Of a stretch of DNA of 7,469 bases, positions 5,616 through 7,469 are shown piece after piece. The stretch lies in the NCBI GenBank assembly GCA_023663505.1, contig JAMPHH010000090.1:1-7469 (forward strand), read 5' to 3'. This stretch comes from Muribaculum sp. Its GTDB lineage: Bacteria > Bacillota > Clostridia > Lachnospirales > Lachnospiraceae. Every line of letters begins with the position of its first letter. Position 1 is the first letter of the stretch. A program made the position numbers and the translations under genes. Under the pieces are notes generated by a model. The model searched no databases. It saw only the letters and a program-made list of their open reading frames with translations, and was not told where the DNA came from.

Positions 5616-7262
5616 GTGAAGCAGGATACAGATTCAAAATATCGTATGAGAATCACGAGATTATTTATAGGAATGTTTCTTCTTGTCTTGGTCACTGCGA
5701 TTTTAGGGGTAGCTGCCGTGGGGCGGCATGGCTCGTCCGAGGCGCGGTATAGCGACTTTGGGGACGGGTGGACGACCGAAGGTGGGGCGGCAGCGGATTT
5801 AAAACATTTGGAGGAATCCGGCACTGTCTATAAGGATATCCCGCAGTTATCCGCCGACCAGATTCTTTATTTTCATGCAAAAAGTGTTAATTTAGAGGTT
5901 TTTATCGGTGACGAGCAGGTATATCAGACCGATGTCTATGCCAAGCGTCTGTTTGGCAAGACACCGGGCTCTTATTATGTGCAGATTCCGATTCTCAGGG
6001 AATACTCGGGCAGGACGCTCATGATCAGGTCTGAGTCGCCCTATGGCGATGGAAGCGGCAGAATCTATGATATGAGCCTAGGCAGCGGGATTGATATCTG
6101 GTCAAGAAACGTGCAGGACAAGCTTGCAGGCTTTTTGATTAATTTCATCATTGCGTTTATCGGGATTTTCTTGGTGGTTATGTATTTCCCGCTCAAAAGG
6201 CTGAATCTGGCTCTGGACGAAATGCTGTATCTGGGCTTATTTTCACTGAATATCGGCGTCTATATGACGACGGACTGTGGTCTTCTCAGCATCGTGGCGG
6301 GCAATGAAGCCTTCTGGCATATGGTTGCGGAGCTGTGGATGATGATTATCGTCATTCCTCTAATCTGTTATCTGGACTGCAAATATCCCGGCAAAAACAA
6401 CAAAACCATTGTCTATCTGACCTCGGCATACTGTATGGCGGAGTTCGCCTTCTGCTATATCGCGCATTGGCTTGGGTGGAAGGATTATCATGAGCTGATT
6501 ATACTCACCCATATCAGCTACGGGATTGTCATTATCTATTTTACTTATTGTGTCATTCGCAGTATTGTGGGAAAGACACAGGGGAAGAAGGGATATCTGA
6601 CAGGACCGATTTTTATCTTTATCGGCGTGGTGATCGATATTTTGGGGTGGGGGCTCTGGTCGTTTGTGGACAATACCATGTTTACCAGAATCGGGGTGTT
6701 GGTGTTCCTGTTGTTTGAGGGGCTGCAGATTATCGAGAAGGTGATGACGCAGTATCAGCAGGGCTTGAAGGCTCAGCTCCTAAGCAGACTGGCTTATTAT
6801 GACGGCTTGACGGATTTGTTGAACCGCACCTCCTTTATCGAGGCGCAGGACAAGCTTGAGCGGGAGCATAACTGTGGTCTGATCGCGGTGTTCGACGCCA
6901 ACTACTTAAAGAAGATCAACGATACCTTGGGGCATCTGAAGGGGGACGAGCTGATTGTCACGATAGCGGAGGCAATCAAGGAGAACTTTGGCGATATCGG
7001 TAACTGCTACCGCATTGGCGGGGACGAGTTCGTGCTGCTGACGGGAAAGGAGTTCTCCATGGAGCAGTTTACGGAGCGTTTGGAGCGGCTGCCTAGGTAT
7101 CTCGCGGAGAAAAGTGCGGAGAAGGAAATCCCAATCTCCGTGGCGGTGGGGTACACGGTGTGGGATGACGCGAAGCACCACTGCTTCCATGACTTCCTGA
7201 ACGAGGCGGACGGGTATATGTATGAGAATAAAAAGCAGATGAAGGCGCAGCGGGAGGAATAG
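5616..7262 (+). CDS. Diguanylate cyclase with extracellular domain and 7TM (7TMR-DISM-like) sensor
   Basis: Predicted c-di-GMP synthase controlled by an outside signal. The 548-aa product, counted from GTG 5616, has a first membrane anchor (about 16-36), an extracellular beta-rich domain (about 37-168), roughly seven membrane segments (about 171-375), a short linker and a GGDEF domain (about 390-540). The extracellular part carries patterns such as YKDIP, LYFHAKSVNLEVFIGDEQVYQ and an SPYGDGSGRIYDM stretch, reminiscent of 7TMR-DISM extracellular domains that often sense carbohydrates or other small ligands; the ligand is unknown. The cyclase part has YDGLTDLLNR, the metal-binding segment FDANYLKKINDTLGH with Asp427 kept and the second Asp replaced by Asn429, and a canonical CYRIGGDEF (signature 468-472). 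The four residues where RxxD should stand read GDIG, so product inhibition by that site is not expected. The gene starts 42 bp after the previous cyclase with no terminator between them and is the last gene of the cluster. Confidence 0.93.
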   Translation: MKQDTDSKYRMRITRLFIGMFLLVLVTAILGVAAVGRHGSSEARYSDFGDGWTTEGGAAADLKHLEESGTVYKDIPQLSADQILYFHAKSVNLEVFIGDEQVYQTDVYAKRLFGKTPGSYYVQIPILREYSGRTLMIRSESPYGDGSGRIYDMSLGSGIDIWSRNVQDKLAGFLINFIIAFIGIFLVVMYFPLKRLNLALDEMLYLGLFSLNIGVYMTTDCGLLSIVAGNEAFWHMVAELWMMIIVIPLICYLDCKYPGKNNKTIVYLTSAYCMAEFAFCYIAHWLGWKDYHELIILTHISYGIVIIYFTYCVIRSIVGKTQGKKGYLTGPIFIFIGVVIDILGWGLWSFVDNTMFTRIGVLVFLLFEGLQIIEKVMTQYQQGLKAQLLSRLAYYDGLTDLLNRTSFIEAQDKLEREHNCGLIAVFDANYLKKINDTLGHLKGDELIVTIAEAIKENFGDIGNCYRIGGDEFVLLTGKEFSMEQFTERLERLPRYLAEKSAEKEIPISVAVGYTVWDDAKHHCFHDFLNEADGYMYENKKQMKAQREE

Positions 7263-7272
7263 GGCTGATTAG

Positions 7273-7469
7273 CTAGCGCCAGTATTTGTCTAATTGCTCC
7301 TTGGCGGCGTCTTCGGTCAAGGAAAACTTTTCAATTAGTTTTTGCAGTGTGTCGCCCTGCGATATGCCGAGCTCTTGGCAGGTTTCAACTATGCCCTGCA
7401 CCTTTCCTTGCTCAATCCCAATCTCCAGAATATTCATCTTGACAGCCTCCCATTCCTCCGATTGCTTTA
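7273..7469 (-). CDS. C-terminal fragment of an Rpn/PD-(D/E)XK transposase-like protein; 5' end outside window
   Basis: Read from the right edge on the minus strand, the frame is open for 64 codons to TAG (7275-7273). The visible protein includes EEWEAVKMNILEIGIEQGK, GIVETCQELGISQGDTLQK and LIEKFSLTEDAAKEQLDKYW. A Gly-Ile-x-Gln-Gly helix followed by 'ELG-S...LIEKF-L' and a terminal KYW is typical of the tails of Rpn-family recombination-promoting nuclease/putative transposase proteins that are numerous in Lachnospiraceae. No catalytic residue lies in this part, so the family call rests on the tail alone. The Met at 7437-7435 is probably internal, because the frame is open upstream with a sensible helix-like sequence. 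It converges on the cyclase gene with a 10-bp gap and no visible terminator for either. Confidence 0.6.
   Translation of the reverse strand, partial: KQSEEWEAVKMNILEIGIEQGKVQGIVETCQELGISQGDTLQKLIEKFSLTEDAAKEQLDKYWR

Noticed and set aside
7321..7345. Hairpin AAAACT/AGTTTT as terminator of the cyclase gene
   Set aside because: Only six A/T-rich pairs, located inside the opposing coding frame and without a proper T tract; too weak to call.
1..7469. CRISPR arrays, tRNAs, phage or insertion-sequence ends
   Set aside because: I found no regularly spaced repeats, no tRNA cloverleaf and no terminal inverted repeats with target duplication. The only mobile-element hint is the partial gene at the right edge.

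Overview
The window looks like a chromosomal segment of an anaerobic, endospore-forming type Firmicute (class Clostridia, probably Lachnospiraceae). This rests on an ATP-type PEP carboxykinase, a SpoIID-family protein, strong purine-rich ribosome binding sites, a Firmicute-style 6S RNA, GGDEF proteins with a 7TMR-DISM-like sensor, and the tail of an Rpn-like protein of a kind common in that family. The family-level placement is inference from gene style, not a database match.

Layout: bases 1-1019 are the 3' part of pckA, whose start lies before the window; it ends in a rho-independent terminator (1051-1086). Bases 1020-1520 carry no protein gene but are full of RNA-level structure. In order they hold the pckA terminator, a 13-bp imperfect palindrome (1089-1130), a promoter with a perfect TATAAT, a 6S RNA gene (about 1195-1383) that folds into the diagnostic long stem with a central bubble, a GC-rich hairpin, and a second strong terminator (1432-1461). 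A four-gene plus-strand cluster follows. It encodes a membrane-anchored SpoIID/LytB-family protein (TTG start at 1521), a YihY/BrkB-family membrane protein 12 bp later, a membrane diguanylate cyclase with a GGEEI signature and an intact I-site, and a second diguanylate cyclase with an extracellular domain, about seven further membrane segments and a canonical GGDEF signature but no I-site. A minus-strand gene enters from the right edge and ends at 7273, only 10 bp from the last cyclase; only its last 64 codons are visible, and they resemble the C-terminal tail of Rpn/PD-(D/E)XK transposase-like proteins.

How it fits together: pckA (gluconeogenesis/anaplerosis) and the 6S RNA (global control of housekeeping RNA polymerase) appear to be independent units with their own signals. 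The downstream cluster is close-packed (gaps of 12, 39 and 42 bp, with no terminator seen between genes) and is probably one transcript. It combines peptidoglycan remodelling, an inner-membrane protein of unsettled function and two c-di-GMP-synthesising sensors, which suggests an envelope or surface-behaviour theme. That functional link is inference. I found no clearly new system; the best unlisted element is the 6S RNA, followed by the two contrasting cyclases.
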